Assembly: GCA_937925685.1 (NCBI GenBank)
Contig: CALAMI010000016.1
Location: 129,001 to 193,000, forward strand
Source of the DNA: Candidatus Binatia bacterium
GTDB taxonomy: Bacteria > Desulfobacterota > Binatia > HRBIN30
Direction of reading: 5' to 3'
DNA length: 64,000 nt
Numbering within the stretch: position 1 is the stretch's first letter; each line of letters begins with the position of its first letter. Positions 21,582 to 30,213 of the stretch are shown piece by piece. The position numbers and the translations under genes are program-made. The notes under the pieces were generated by a model. The model made no database searches. It saw only the letters and a list, made by a program, of their open reading frames with translations, and was not told the origin of the DNA.

Positions 21582-21733
21582 TCACGCCTGTTAACACTAG
21601 GAGTGCGTCGTTCGTCAATACGCTAGCAACGGCAATGAAATGGGGCGGCAAGCGGTGCACCTGCCCGCCTGCCGCCCGGACATCTTGCCATCAACCGGCT
21701 AAATCAGCCGTCTTAGAAAAAATCCGACAAGGT

Positions 21734-22900
21734 TCAGTGGCCCAGCTTGTATAGCTCGATCGCGTTGCCCGCACAAATGGTGTGCCGCTCTTCTTCCGGC
21801 ACTCCTGCAAACATTTCGTTGACCAGCTTACGCGTGTACGGCCAATCGCAAATGTGATGGGGATAATCGGTGGACCACATCATGTTCTTGATCCCCACCG
21901 CGTGCCGATTGCGCACGCCGTAAAAATCCTGCACGAAAGTTACCAACCAGTTCCGCCGAAAATACTCGCTGGGGAGCAGCTCTAACTCCACTTTCGCCCA
22001 AACACGATTACGAAAATAACGGTCGTCAAGCTGTTCCAAGAAAAACGGCACCCACCCTGCGCCAGCCTCCACAGAGATAAACTTTAAGCGCGGGAATCGA
22101 TCGAAGAGGCCAGACAAGATTGTTTCGGCAATGATGTTCGGCATAGTATCCAAACCAGCGCAAGCGTAACCGACAATGGTTTTGGCTCCGGTACTGATCA
22201 ACCCCTGCCCCTCCATCATCCCAGTACTCACCGGTGCTTTGCCGCTCTGCTTCGAGGCTACGCCCAGGTGAATACTCACGGGCATTTGCAACTTTTCTGC
22301 TTCGGCCCAAAAGGCGTTGTCGTCCACCGTCAGCGCCGGCGCACCGCTTGGCCAGCTCGACAAAATGACACCTTTCAGCCCCAGCTCTTTTGCCCGACGC
22401 ATTTCAGCGATCATTTCCTCCACCCCTAAGTTCGGCATTTGCGCAAGGCCAATGAGCCGACTTGGGTCTGCTGCCATGAACTCTTTTGCCATCCAGTTGT
22501 TGTACGCTTGAATACCCGCCTTGTGGAATTCTGGATCGTCGTCCAGCATGAAGTGGCGCATCGTTCTCTGAGAAGGGTACAGAACCTCAGCATCCACCCC
22601 GTCGATCTTTTGTTCTTTGATACGCTCCGGAGCGAGAAATGCGCCTCGATTGACCTTATCGTAACGTGCGCCAGTCCATTTGAACTGATCGTAAGTTCTA
22701 CCTGGGTAGGTCGTCACCAGGCCGAGCGGAACTGGCGGCGTACCTGGCCGATATTGCCAAGCATCTCCCCCTTCCGAGTCCTTCACCAATTTTGGAGCCT
22801 TGGGCAGGAATTCTCGGGGCAGCCACTTCTCCCATAGGTCCGGGGGCTCGACAATGTGAGAATCCGCCGAAATGAACTCGTACCTTCTTCGTGTCTCCAT
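21734..22900 (-). CDS. Amidohydrolase family (TIM-barrel) protein
   Basis: Amidohydrolase-2 / ACMS decarboxylase-like metal-dependent hydrolase or decarboxylase, 388 residues. N-terminal DSHIVEPPDLWEKW is the typical variant of the metal motif; further ligands are in PVSIHLGV, in FISVEAGAGWVPFFLEQLDDRY and in STDYPHHICDWPYTR. Close relatives occur beside aromatic, terpenoid or steroid catabolic genes, but the substrate is unknown. The ATG at 22900 has GGAGGGAAGG upstream. Divergent from the Crp-family regulator with 101 bp between starts, so it is a candidate target. Confidence 0.88.
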   Translation of the reverse strand: METRRRYEFISADSHIVEPPDLWEKWLPREFLPKAPKLVKDSEGGDAWQYRPGTPPVPLGLVTTYPGRTYDQFKWTGARYDKVNRGAFLAPERIKEQKIDGVDAEVLYPSQRTMRHFMLDDDPEFHKAGIQAYNNWMAKEFMAADPSRLIGLAQMPNLGVEEMIAEMRRAKELGLKGVILSSWPSGAPALTVDDNAFWAEAEKLQMPVSIHLGVASKQSGKAPVSTGMMEGQGLISTGAKTIVGYACAGLDTMPNIIAETILSGLFDRFPRLKFISVEAGAGWVPFFLEQLDDRYFRNRVWAKVELELLPSEYFRRNWLVTFVQDFYGVRNRHAVGIKNMMWSTDYPHHICDWPYTRKLVNEMFAGVPEEERHTICAGNAIELYKLGH

Positions 22901-22993
22901 TTTCCTTCCCTCCTTTCCCGGTCGACCTTTCGGCGCCGGTCTCCTTGTTGCCTTCTTCAGCTAGCTCCTTTAGGAAAGACACAGCCGAAGGTC

Positions 22994-23009
22994 TGTGACC
23001 AATGTCACA
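22994..23009. promoter_or_regulatory. CRP/FNR-type palindrome
   Basis: TGTGACCAATGTCACA matches the CRP consensus TGTGA-N6-TCACA exactly, with arms extended to TGTGAC/GTCACA around CAAT. It overlaps the start codon (ATG at 23002) of the Crp-family regulator and lies in the divergent region with the amidohydrolase gene. A protein bound here would block initiation of the regulator, suggesting negative autoregulation; an effect on the amidohydrolase promoter is also possible. Confidence 0.65.
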
Positions 23010-23721
23010 AACGTTGCTGGACGCCGTCAGCCCTGCGGTGCGGGAGAGTTGGACGAACACCTGGGCATTACCCCCTTCTGCGATCGAGCGCCTTCTGGCA
23101 GGAGCCGTGCTTCGCGCCTATCCCCCCTGCAGCTCCATCCTGCCGCAGGGCAGTTCGCGGAACACGGTGTTTTTCCTACTCGAAGGCGAAGTAAGCGTTT
23201 CGGTGTATCTTCCGGATGGCCGAAGAGTCCTTTGCGCTCTCTACCAACCAGGCACGATTTTTGGCTTCCCCCTTTTCGGGCCCAATCGACCGCGTTGGAG
23301 TTCAGCGGACGCCTTCACAAAAGCAACTCTCGCTTTGGTGCCGCGGGCGCACTTTGAACGAGTGATTCAAACACTACCTTCTGCCGTCGTCGCCGAGTTT
23401 TTCAATCGCTTGCTCATTCGCCAGGCGCGGTTTGCCATGCGCCTTCTGCACTGCATGGTTCTCGACCTGCCAGGCCGCCTGGCCCTCGTGCTCCTCGAGC
23501 TCGGCGATGCCTTTGGTCGTTACACGCCCCATGGCCAGTGGATCGCGCTTCCGCTTACACACGAACACTTAGCGGAAATGGTCGGCGCCTCGAGGGAGCG
23601 GGTGAGCAAGGCGATGGCAGAATTCGCTCACTTGGGTTGGATTCGTTATCGGCGGCGCTCAATCACGATCTTAAAACCCGAGGCCCTCCAACGTGCGGCA
23701 AAGCCTCCAAGCGGCTACTGA
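23002..23721 (+). CDS. Crp/Fnr family transcriptional regulator
   Basis: 239-residue regulator. An N-terminal cyclic-nucleotide-binding-like beta-roll (about 25-135; ILPQGSSRNTVFFLLEGEVS, GTIFGF) and dimerisation helix are followed by a C-terminal HTH_CRP winged helix with LPLTHEHLAEMVGASRERVSKAM cut over about 182-205. No FNR-type N-terminal Cys cluster is present. The usual cAMP-binding R-S/T pair is not clear (PRWSSADAF), so the effector may differ. The recognition helix ASRERVSKA resembles CRP, in keeping with the palindrome over its own start codon. Confidence 0.9.
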   Translation: MSQTLLDAVSPAVRESWTNTWALPPSAIERLLAGAVLRAYPPCSSILPQGSSRNTVFFLLEGEVSVSVYLPDGRRVLCALYQPGTIFGFPLFGPNRPRWSSADAFTKATLALVPRAHFERVIQTLPSAVVAEFFNRLLIRQARFAMRLLHCMVLDLPGRLALVLLELGDAFGRYTPHGQWIALPLTHEHLAEMVGASRERVSKAMAEFAHLGWIRYRRRSITILKPEALQRAAKPPSGY

Positions 23722-23806
23722 CCTCAAGCCGGGATGACCGACTCAGGCGCGACAGGGACAGCGCGAGCGGGCGTTCCTGGAGGAGCGCCTTCCTTGCAAG
23801 CGTTAG

Positions 23807-25495
23807 TTACGGCATCAGGTCGGTGCGACGCGGGGCTAACCGTCTAGCCACAGTCATCCACTCAGCCATTGCCGAAAAAAGCCCGTTACCCTCCGGACCC
23901 TCGTCGTACGCCACCAGCACATCGAGGTGAACGTAACGGTCCATTAACATAGTGTGAAAGCCCGCAGGCACCGCATCCCGTGCTACGCCGCTGCGTAACC
24001 GTGGAGCGAGAGAATCGCGATAGGGTCGCAACCGTTCCAAGTTGGAAAGCAGCCCCCGACTGCCTCCGACCGCAAAAATGGGCACATCCACCCGTGCGTT
24101 TTCCGTTGCGGCCAGGCCGTATCGCTGCAGCCTCCAGTCATTCGAGCGGGTAATGTTCAAACCGCTCGCGATCCCAACATCTAAAGTCAACCGAGCGGGG
24201 AAATACCACTCTATGAAATTGCTCGGACCTCCAAATAACAGCCTTGCAAACGTCTCCAATCGCACCGGGTCAACTCGCGCGGGGTCATCCGCAGCTGTGT
24301 CTTGCCAGAAGTACGTGGCCGTCGGATCGAGGGGAGCAAGCAAGTTTCCCACGGCACCCAACAGTTGGCCGAGCAAGCCCGCATTGGGGTTAGCACCAAT
24401 CCTCCCCCCGGTTGCGCTCCCGATCGAGACCCTGGCAAAGGCTAGTGGCTGAAAGTCGTTGTCGAAACCGAAGCCGAGTGCTGCACGATTCGTCGCTGGC
24501 GGAATTTCCCTCGAGCCAAACAGCAAGGAGAAAAAGTTACGATACAAGTCGGCGTCAGGCGACAGCCGTTCCGCCTGACCAAACTCTTTCGAGGCACGCA
24601 TGCCGAGGATTTCGGCGGTGACAAACAGGTCGGTCGATACAAATGGTTCGAGCGAGCTCACGGGGTTGCTAGTACGCAACGTCTGTAGACTCGAACGAGT
24701 CAAGCCGCTTCCTATCCCGCTAGTCTCGTATGCCTGCTGAGTGGGAGGAGCGGCCCCTACGTTTGGAGCCCCTTCGAGCAAGATCAGGCCCGAAAGTAGT
24801 TCGAAGCCGGCATATTGCCCGAAATCCCAAGCTGCAAATATGGGAACAATGGAGGCTCCGAGCGAATGACCAGCGAGGAACAACGCCGCACGGGGATAGC
24901 GGTGCCAGGCTTCGCGAACGAGCGCATGCAGGTCCTCGATATGGACTTTCAATCCCCATTCCGACAAGAAACGCAGTTGCTCAGGACGCAAAAAGCCTTG
25001 GAATCGCTGCCCCTGAACCTCTGCACCTTCGAAATAATATGCCTTGGCGAGGTCTGGATTTCGCTCCTTCTCCGCGAGGTCGAGGCCATGGTGGTCTTCG
25101 AGGGCATTCGAGCGGCGATCGATCGCCCAAACCACCGTTCGACCACTCGTACGGGCGATAAGGCGACGGGCAAGATAATCGAAATCGTTCGCGCCACCTA
25201 GAAACCCAGGCATGCACAGCACGACTTGATCAATTTCTTCACTCCCACGCCCTCGGTCCCGATAAACCAAAGCCCGGGCAAAGTTCAGTTCGGCGGGAGT
25301 ATCGACGTTAGCAAGCGGATTCGGCTCTGGGACGCTGCCGGGGACGACAATAAGTTCGGGAACGATCGGTGCAGGCTCCGACACGACACCCTCGCCATCA
25401 TCCCCACAACCTGAAGCCACCACGATCAGCACCCAAAACATTACCGCTGCAACGATCCGACCATGCTCTTCATGTTTTCTCACCGTGCTTCCCAC
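23807..25495 (-). CDS. Lipoprotein with alpha/beta-hydrolase domain
   Basis: Putative outer-membrane or periplasmic lipase/esterase, about 562 residues from a GTG at 25495 that has GAGGGG six bases upstream; ATGs at 25528 and 25537 are alternatives. The N-terminus is a lipoprotein signal ending VVASGC, followed by an acidic linker. The hydrolase core has VVLCMPGFLGGANDFDYL (oxyanion region) and nucleophile elbow LFLAGHSLGASIV. A C-terminal HLDVL is a possible catalytic His site. It resembles the lipoprotein hydrolase at 38.4 kb only in general design. Convergent with the Crp-like gene. Confidence 0.75.
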   Translation of the reverse strand: MGSTVRKHEEHGRIVAAVMFWVLIVVASGCGDDGEGVVSEPAPIVPELIVVPGSVPEPNPLANVDTPAELNFARALVYRDRGRGSEEIDQVVLCMPGFLGGANDFDYLARRLIARTSGRTVVWAIDRRSNALEDHHGLDLAEKERNPDLAKAYYFEGAEVQGQRFQGFLRPEQLRFLSEWGLKVHIEDLHALVREAWHRYPRAALFLAGHSLGASIVPIFAAWDFGQYAGFELLSGLILLEGAPNVGAAPPTQQAYETSGIGSGLTRSSLQTLRTSNPVSSLEPFVSTDLFVTAEILGMRASKEFGQAERLSPDADLYRNFFSLLFGSREIPPATNRAALGFGFDNDFQPLAFARVSIGSATGGRIGANPNAGLLGQLLGAVGNLLAPLDPTATYFWQDTAADDPARVDPVRLETFARLLFGGPSNFIEWYFPARLTLDVGIASGLNITRSNDWRLQRYGLAATENARVDVPIFAVGGSRGLLSNLERLRPYRDSLAPRLRSGVARDAVPAGFHTMLMDRYVHLDVLVAYDEGPEGNGLFSAMAEWMTVARRLAPRRTDLMP

Positions 25496-25646
25496 CTTTT
25501 GCCCCTCGTTGACGTCACACCACCTCATATGCCTCATGATCGAGTCAGAAAAAAGCGGAGGGGAGCGGAGCCCACGCTATGGTACCGAGCACCAGGCTCG
25601 GCTGGCAAGCTTCCCAGCGAAACTACCAGAGTTTTCGCGTCTGCTT

Positions 25647-25859
25647 CTAGACGTGGGGGCTAGCGTTCGGTGGCCGCAATCCCCGATACAGATTAGCCCG
25701 CTCCTCACGTAACTCAGCGAGCCGCCGCTCCGCATCGCGCACCATCCGAGGCCTATAATTGAGCAGATAGTAAGCGCCAATGATGACAGCAATCAGAGCT
25801 AGCCCGTGATCAGGGTGCATCTGTAAATATGCCAACACCGTGCGAACAACCTCGTCCAT
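25647..25859 (-). CDS. Small membrane protein (70 aa)
   Basis: Not recognised. A short N-terminal helix is followed by one membrane segment (LALIAVIIGAYYLLNY) and a charged amphipathic helix (VRDAERRLAELREERANLYRGL), a common design for small inner-membrane proteins. The ATG at 25859 is preceded by GGAGGG at ideal distance, which supports translation. Divergent from the LysM-YkuD gene (74 bp). Confidence 0.6.
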   Translation of the reverse strand: MDEVVRTVLAYLQMHPDHGLALIAVIIGAYYLLNYRPRMVRDAERRLAELREERANLYRGLRPPNASPHV

Positions 25860-25933
25860 GAACCCTCCGGGACTGACGCGTCATACAAGCAGCGAAAATT
25901 GTGCCTGCTTGTGTCACCCTGCGCTGTTGAATA

Positions 25934-27037
25934 GTGGCAAACTTTGTGTCTACTGGGTGCCGCAAACTGACAATTTTTGTCTGCCATTTCGTTGCCATTT
26001 TTTCTCCGTGCTATGCGCTTTGCAATCTTTCTTCTTTGAACCGCGCGCAGTTCACCGCTTCTCGAACTGGGCCAACGTATTTGGCCCAGCAGGATGACGT
26101 CCGCCTGAAAGTCGATGACGGCATGCACACGCGGCAAGCACCAGAAAGCGTCATCCAAAAGAGGCCGCCCATTTATGCCCTGATTGTCGGCCAGGAAACG
26201 GTCCACCGAATTGCCCCTGGAGAGACAGCCGCTGCGTTGGCCCGGAAGTACAATGCTTCTTTGCACTCTATTCTCCGGCGCAACCGCATACTTGACCCAC
26301 GACGCTTGCAGATTGGCCAACAACTGATCGTGTCCAATCGACACATTGTGCCCACCCCGTTTGACACCGGCTTGGTCGTCGACCTTCCGCTTTTACGGCT
26401 GCATTGGGTTCAAAACGGCCAGCTGGTCGACTCCTTTCCCATTGCGGCAGGCCGTCCTGCGTGGGAAACTCCGTCGGGGATCTACCGTGTGGTAGCTCGG
26501 CGGCGCGATCCCACCTGGTACGTGCCCCCATCCATCCAGCGCGAAATGCGGGCAGCCGGCTTGCCGGTGCGTAGCCGGGTGCCGCCTGGACCTGATAACC
26601 CGCTTGGAAAATACTGGATTCAGCTCTCCGCTCCTGGCATTGGCCTTCACGGCACCAACGCTCCCTGGAGCGTAGGGCGCTACGCCACACATGGTTGCAT
26701 TCGCCTTCACGACGAGCACATCGAACGGCTTTTCCGGGAGGTTCCTGACGACACCCCGGTGGCCATCGTAGAGGAACCAGTTCGCCTGGCTCGGGCCAGT
26801 GACGGCCGGGTTTTCCTCGAAGTGTTTGATCGACCCGGAGTTTGGACACTCTCCCGGCTCAAGGAAGTGGTGGACCAAAGCGGGTTGACCCCGCTTGTAT
26901 CCTGGCCTGCCGCCGCTGCGGCGCTGTCCGGGCGCTGGGCTACTGCGACCGACATCACCCTAACACGGCCTCCCCAGCAACCCGGATCACAAGTCGCGCC
27001 AGCTCCCTCGAATCCTTCAACCCAAACGGCGCAATAG
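25934..27037 (+). CDS. LysM-containing L,D-transpeptidase
   Basis: ErfK/YbiS-type enzyme making peptidoglycan 3-3 cross-links or anchoring lipoproteins. Signal-like segment at 11-30, LysM domain (about 89-134: HRIAPGETAAALARKYN, LQIGQQLIVS), and YkuD domain (about 146-278) with catalytic motifs GLHGTNAPWS (His239) and ATHGCIRLH (Cys255). The C-terminal 90 residues end in a Pro/Thr/Gln-rich tail. The GTG start has no clear ribosome-binding site, so the exact N-terminus is uncertain. Its last 21 bp overlap the convergent secernin-like gene. Confidence 0.9.
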   Translation: MANFVSTGCRKLTIFVCHFVAIFSPCYALCNLSSLNRAQFTASRTGPTYLAQQDDVRLKVDDGMHTRQAPESVIQKRPPIYALIVGQETVHRIAPGETAAALARKYNASLHSILRRNRILDPRRLQIGQQLIVSNRHIVPTPFDTGLVVDLPLLRLHWVQNGQLVDSFPIAAGRPAWETPSGIYRVVARRRDPTWYVPPSIQREMRAAGLPVRSRVPPGPDNPLGKYWIQLSAPGIGLHGTNAPWSVGRYATHGCIRLHDEHIERLFREVPDDTPVAIVEEPVRLARASDGRVFLEVFDRPGVWTLSRLKEVVDQSGLTPLVSWPAAAAALSGRWATATDITLTRPPQQPGSQVAPAPSNPSTQTAQ

Positions 27038-28288
27038 ATCGTCGATTACCTCGAGAGCCTCTGTAGTCGCCGCCTCAACGAACGCCTGTCGCTCTGCTGT
27101 CCCTTGATGGACCACTTTATAAGCTTCCTCGGCCAATGCCTTCTCCACGGAGTCTAATGCGGACCGAACAAATGGGAGGAATGCGTTCCAGTCGCGCTCC
27201 ACGCACTCGAGTAACCGCCGGGCCCTCCACCACGCCGAGTCCGCGGTATAATTTTCACCGCCCCGCGTGAGCACCTCTGGTAAAACAACGTCGAGGAACA
27301 ACGGCAGGTACACTCCCACGCATGGGGATCCTAAACACGCCCAGTAAATCGCGCGACTCGGGTTTTCCGGTATCTCTGCGACAATGCTAGCTGTCGTCGT
27401 TCCCACCGGGTCTGCATGCATGCAAACAGAAAAGAACTCCGGGTCGGCAGGGCTTAACCCCGCCCGGGGATCGATCCGGCCATAATGGTCGCGCATCCAA
27501 CTGCGTAAGTGGGACGGGCCGATGTTCCCCTTTGAACGTTCCAGCAAACCACAGGTGCGAGCATGGCGGGCCGACGAGATCACTCCAGGCACAGAAATGG
27601 TGTCACGATAGGCGGCGGCAAAGTTGAACCGCGCTGGGCTCTCACCAACCCACCAACCTCGTTCGACGGCAAATTCCATGGTGTCGGGCCCAAGCTCGTC
27701 CCAATCGCTTTCGATACTGAGGTGATTGGAGAGACTTGCGACATCGGAAACGCGCCGCACCGCCCAGTGGCGACCAGAGGTTTCCCACACGAACGCTTCG
27801 CGGGCATCGGCTACGAGGAAAGAGTTGTGGTAAGGCCAATCCTTGTCAGCAAAGCCGGAACCACCTTGTCCAAACGCCGCCAACAATTCGCTCATGACCC
27901 GCACTGCGTCTTGAGCATTGCAGGAGCGCTCCAGGCCCAAACGCACAAGATCCATTCCAAGAAGTCCTGAAGAAGCGACAGGCTCTTTCGTAAACACCGT
28001 GTGGTTGCCGATCACCACGCCATGTTCATTCATGCCATGCTCGAAACCCCAACACCAATATGGCTTCGACCCTATGACGCGATACGTACGCTCCACCTGG
28101 GGGATCACCACATAGGTACAGCGTACCTCTCTGCCCACACCATGATCACAACGAGGGACATCGGAAAGCGGCTGGCACTCCAGTGCCGGACGATCACTGT
28201 TTTTCGCGAATAGGGTGGCACCGGTCGCGGTAACCGGCGCCAAGGCCACAAGCGAATCGCAACTCAGGGGAGCAATGAGCGAGCGCAT
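27017..28288 (-). CDS. Secernin-like C69 family peptidase
   Basis: N-terminal-nucleophile hydrolase of the C69/secernin family, 423 residues. The start region MRSLIAPLSCDSLVALAP places the presumed nucleophile Cys at position 10, so removal of a short propeptide would be needed to free it. TLFAKNSDRPALECQPL is the conserved family block, with further matches in WCWGFEHGMNEHGVVIGN and AFVWETSGRHWAVR. Relatives are dipeptidases or acylases; activity here is not determined. GGAGGAGGC directly precedes the ATG. Confidence 0.85.
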   Translation of the reverse strand: MRSLIAPLSCDSLVALAPVTATGATLFAKNSDRPALECQPLSDVPRCDHGVGREVRCTYVVIPQVERTYRVIGSKPYWCWGFEHGMNEHGVVIGNHTVFTKEPVASSGLLGMDLVRLGLERSCNAQDAVRVMSELLAAFGQGGSGFADKDWPYHNSFLVADAREAFVWETSGRHWAVRRVSDVASLSNHLSIESDWDELGPDTMEFAVERGWWVGESPARFNFAAAYRDTISVPGVISSARHARTCGLLERSKGNIGPSHLRSWMRDHYGRIDPRAGLSPADPEFFSVCMHADPVGTTTASIVAEIPENPSRAIYWACLGSPCVGVYLPLFLDVVLPEVLTRGGENYTADSAWWRARRLLECVERDWNAFLPFVRSALDSVEKALAEEAYKVVHQGTAERQAFVEAATTEALEVIDDLLRRLG

Positions 28289-28419
28289 GCCTCCTCCATA
28301 GCTGGGTCAAGACAGCAGGGAAACACTTTTACCGCAGGCAAACGCCGGCGGGGTGCTCGACTGTCACTTGCCACAGGTGCAATGAGTAAACCCAAAGCGA
28401 CCGAGAGGAGGTCAGCGCT

Positions 28420-29205
28420 GTGCACCCGTACGAGACGTTGCGCGTGGAGCATCGCGGCTCCACCGGGATTGTGAAGTTGCATCGGCCCGAACGATTGAAC
28501 GCATGGACCCCGGTAATGGGCAAGGAGCTCGTTCACGCACTGCGTACGCTCGATGGCGACGCCAACATCCGAGTGGTCGTGCTTGTCGGGGAGGGGCGAG
28601 CCTTTTGCTCTGGAGCTGATCTCGACTTCTTCCGGAGCCAATGGGAAAAAGGCGAGAGGGAAGGCGGGGTTACGCGGAGTGAGGAGTTCCCCTTACTCAT
28701 GCGGCATCTCCGCAAACCCTCGATTGCTGCCTTGCACGGCTACGCGCTTGGGATCGGTGCCACGATGGCTCTTCTTTGCGATTTGCGCATCGCGAGTCGA
28801 GAAACGAAAATAGGCTTTTTGTTTGCCCGCCTTGGCCTGATGGCAGAGCTTGGTTCCACGTACATTTTGCCCCGGCTCGTTGGCCTCGCCCGAGCCAGCG
28901 AGCTTCTGTTTACGGGAAAAATGTACAGCGCCGAACAGTGTGCAGCATGGGGTCTGATCAACCAGGTTGTCGCAGAAGGCAAAGTCCTCGAGACTGCACT
29001 GCAGCTTGCCGAGGAGATTTCTGAATGTGCGCCCCTTTCACTGCAACTCACCCGGCAAGCACTGTACGATGGTTTGGAAAATTCGTTTCCTGGGCAACTG
29101 CGAGTCGAATCCTTGGCGTTGCATTACCTTTACTCGACATCCGATCATGCCGAAGCATTGCAAGCTCTTCGCGATCAACGGCCACCGCGATTCACGGGCC
29201 GCTAG
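28420..29205 (+). CDS. Enoyl-CoA hydratase/isomerase family protein
   Basis: Crotonase-fold protein, 261 residues, GTG start with AGGAGGT nine bases upstream. RAFCSGADLDFF and GYALGIGATMALLCDLRIAS form the oxyanion hole. The active-site stretch FLFARLGLMAELGSTYILPRLVG resembles PaaG-type isomerases (Asp or Glu in this loop, Gly-Ser-Thr after it) rather than hydratases, whose PEI Glu is absent; Glu in ASELLFTG is kept. Isomerase or another crotonase reaction is likely. Confidence 0.88.
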   Translation: MHPYETLRVEHRGSTGIVKLHRPERLNAWTPVMGKELVHALRTLDGDANIRVVVLVGEGRAFCSGADLDFFRSQWEKGEREGGVTRSEEFPLLMRHLRKPSIAALHGYALGIGATMALLCDLRIASRETKIGFLFARLGLMAELGSTYILPRLVGLARASELLFTGKMYSAEQCAAWGLINQVVAEGKVLETALQLAEEISECAPLSLQLTRQALYDGLENSFPGQLRVESLALHYLYSTSDHAEALQALRDQRPPRFTGR

Positions 29206-29252
29206 CCGACAAAGCGTCCTGCGGCTTTCCATCGCAGTCCACTCATCCTTGT

Positions 29253-30092
29253 TCAAACAACCTTCGAAGATTGACGGGGCATTGTGCCCAGTCTGCCGGC
29301 CACGAGGGCAGCGTCCTGAGCCTCGATCTTCGAGAGTTTGGAGTTAGGCTGCTGGTAGCTCCCGCGATAAGCCCGCCAGGCTATGGCCAAAGTGCCAGCA
29401 CCCATCACCAGGCAATCACGGAAGAGCCGGAGAGAGGTTTTGCGATCTCGGTAAGCCACCGACACCGCAACTTCGGTTACCGGGATCCCCAGTGCACGGG
29501 CGGCCAACAACAATTCTATATCGAACAAATACCGCAGCGAACGGACCCGCTGGCAAAGCTCTATACCCACGGAGCGTTGGAAAGCCTTGAGCCCGCATTG
29601 CGTGTCGGTGATTGCAAGCGGCAAGCTCAGGCGCACTAAACGGTTGAACGCGATACCGATGAGATGCCGCCGAGCCGCATAATTGAGTGCGCCCATGTTG
29701 ACCAGCATGGCAGAGCCAGGCAGCCGCCGAGAACCGATCACAAATGGAGCTCCCTGCAGCACCGGCTCGATTACCGCCCGGTAGCTCCCCGGTAAGAATG
29801 GGCCATCAGCATCGGTAAAACAAACCGTCGGAAACGTTGCTTGCGCGACACCGCGGTACACAGCCCAACCTTTGCCCCGGTTACATGCCCCGCGCAGCAG
29901 ACGAATACTCGGCACCTGCGACACGACTTCACTCGTAGCGTCGCTGCTGCCGTCGTCCACAACAACAATTTCCAACGGTAAGCCGAGGCCAAAAAGCTCC
30001 GACTGAACTTTTTGTATCGTCTCACAGATTTCAGCCGCCGCGTTATAGGCTGGAATGACCACGGAAATTCCAGACTCCCCGACCTGGGCCAT
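29253..30092 (-). CDS. GT2 glycosyltransferase, DPM1/ALG5-like
   Basis: Inverting GT-A glycosyltransferase, about 279 residues from the ATG at 30092 (the frame is open 96 codons further, but the added part is not GT-like). SVVIPAYNA, VVVDDGSSDAT and the FTDADGPF metal motif are clear; IGSRRLPGSAMLVN and DTQCGLKAFQR match the polyprenyl-phosphate glucose/mannose synthase group. It probably loads a sugar on undecaprenyl phosphate for cell-envelope glycans (inference). It follows the PPIase gene. Confidence 0.88.
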   Translation of the reverse strand: MAQVGESGISVVIPAYNAAAEICETIQKVQSELFGLGLPLEIVVVDDGSSDATSEVVSQVPSIRLLRGACNRGKGWAVYRGVAQATFPTVCFTDADGPFLPGSYRAVIEPVLQGAPFVIGSRRLPGSAMLVNMGALNYAARRHLIGIAFNRLVRLSLPLAITDTQCGLKAFQRSVGIELCQRVRSLRYLFDIELLLAARALGIPVTEVAVSVAYRDRKTSLRLFRDCLVMGAGTLAIAWRAYRGSYQQPNSKLSKIEAQDAALVAGRLGTMPRQSSKVV

Positions 30093-30213
30093 GGAATGGT
30101 TTTTTCCCTCTAGGGCGAACTTCTTGCCACGGGTCAGCCAGCACCGCAAGCAAGACGTTGCCCAGCACCCTGGCAGCAGCCCCGTGATTGATCGGCCGAG
30201 TGAAACACCTCTT

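Noticed and set aside
21025-21660. 211-aa minus-strand frame
   Set aside because: Overlaps the 159-aa secreted protein frame; lacks signal peptide and protein-like composition.
21690-21725. CGGCT-AAATC-AGCCG hairpin near the amidohydrolase 3' end
   Set aside because: The T-rich stretch is on the wrong side for termination of the minus-strand gene.
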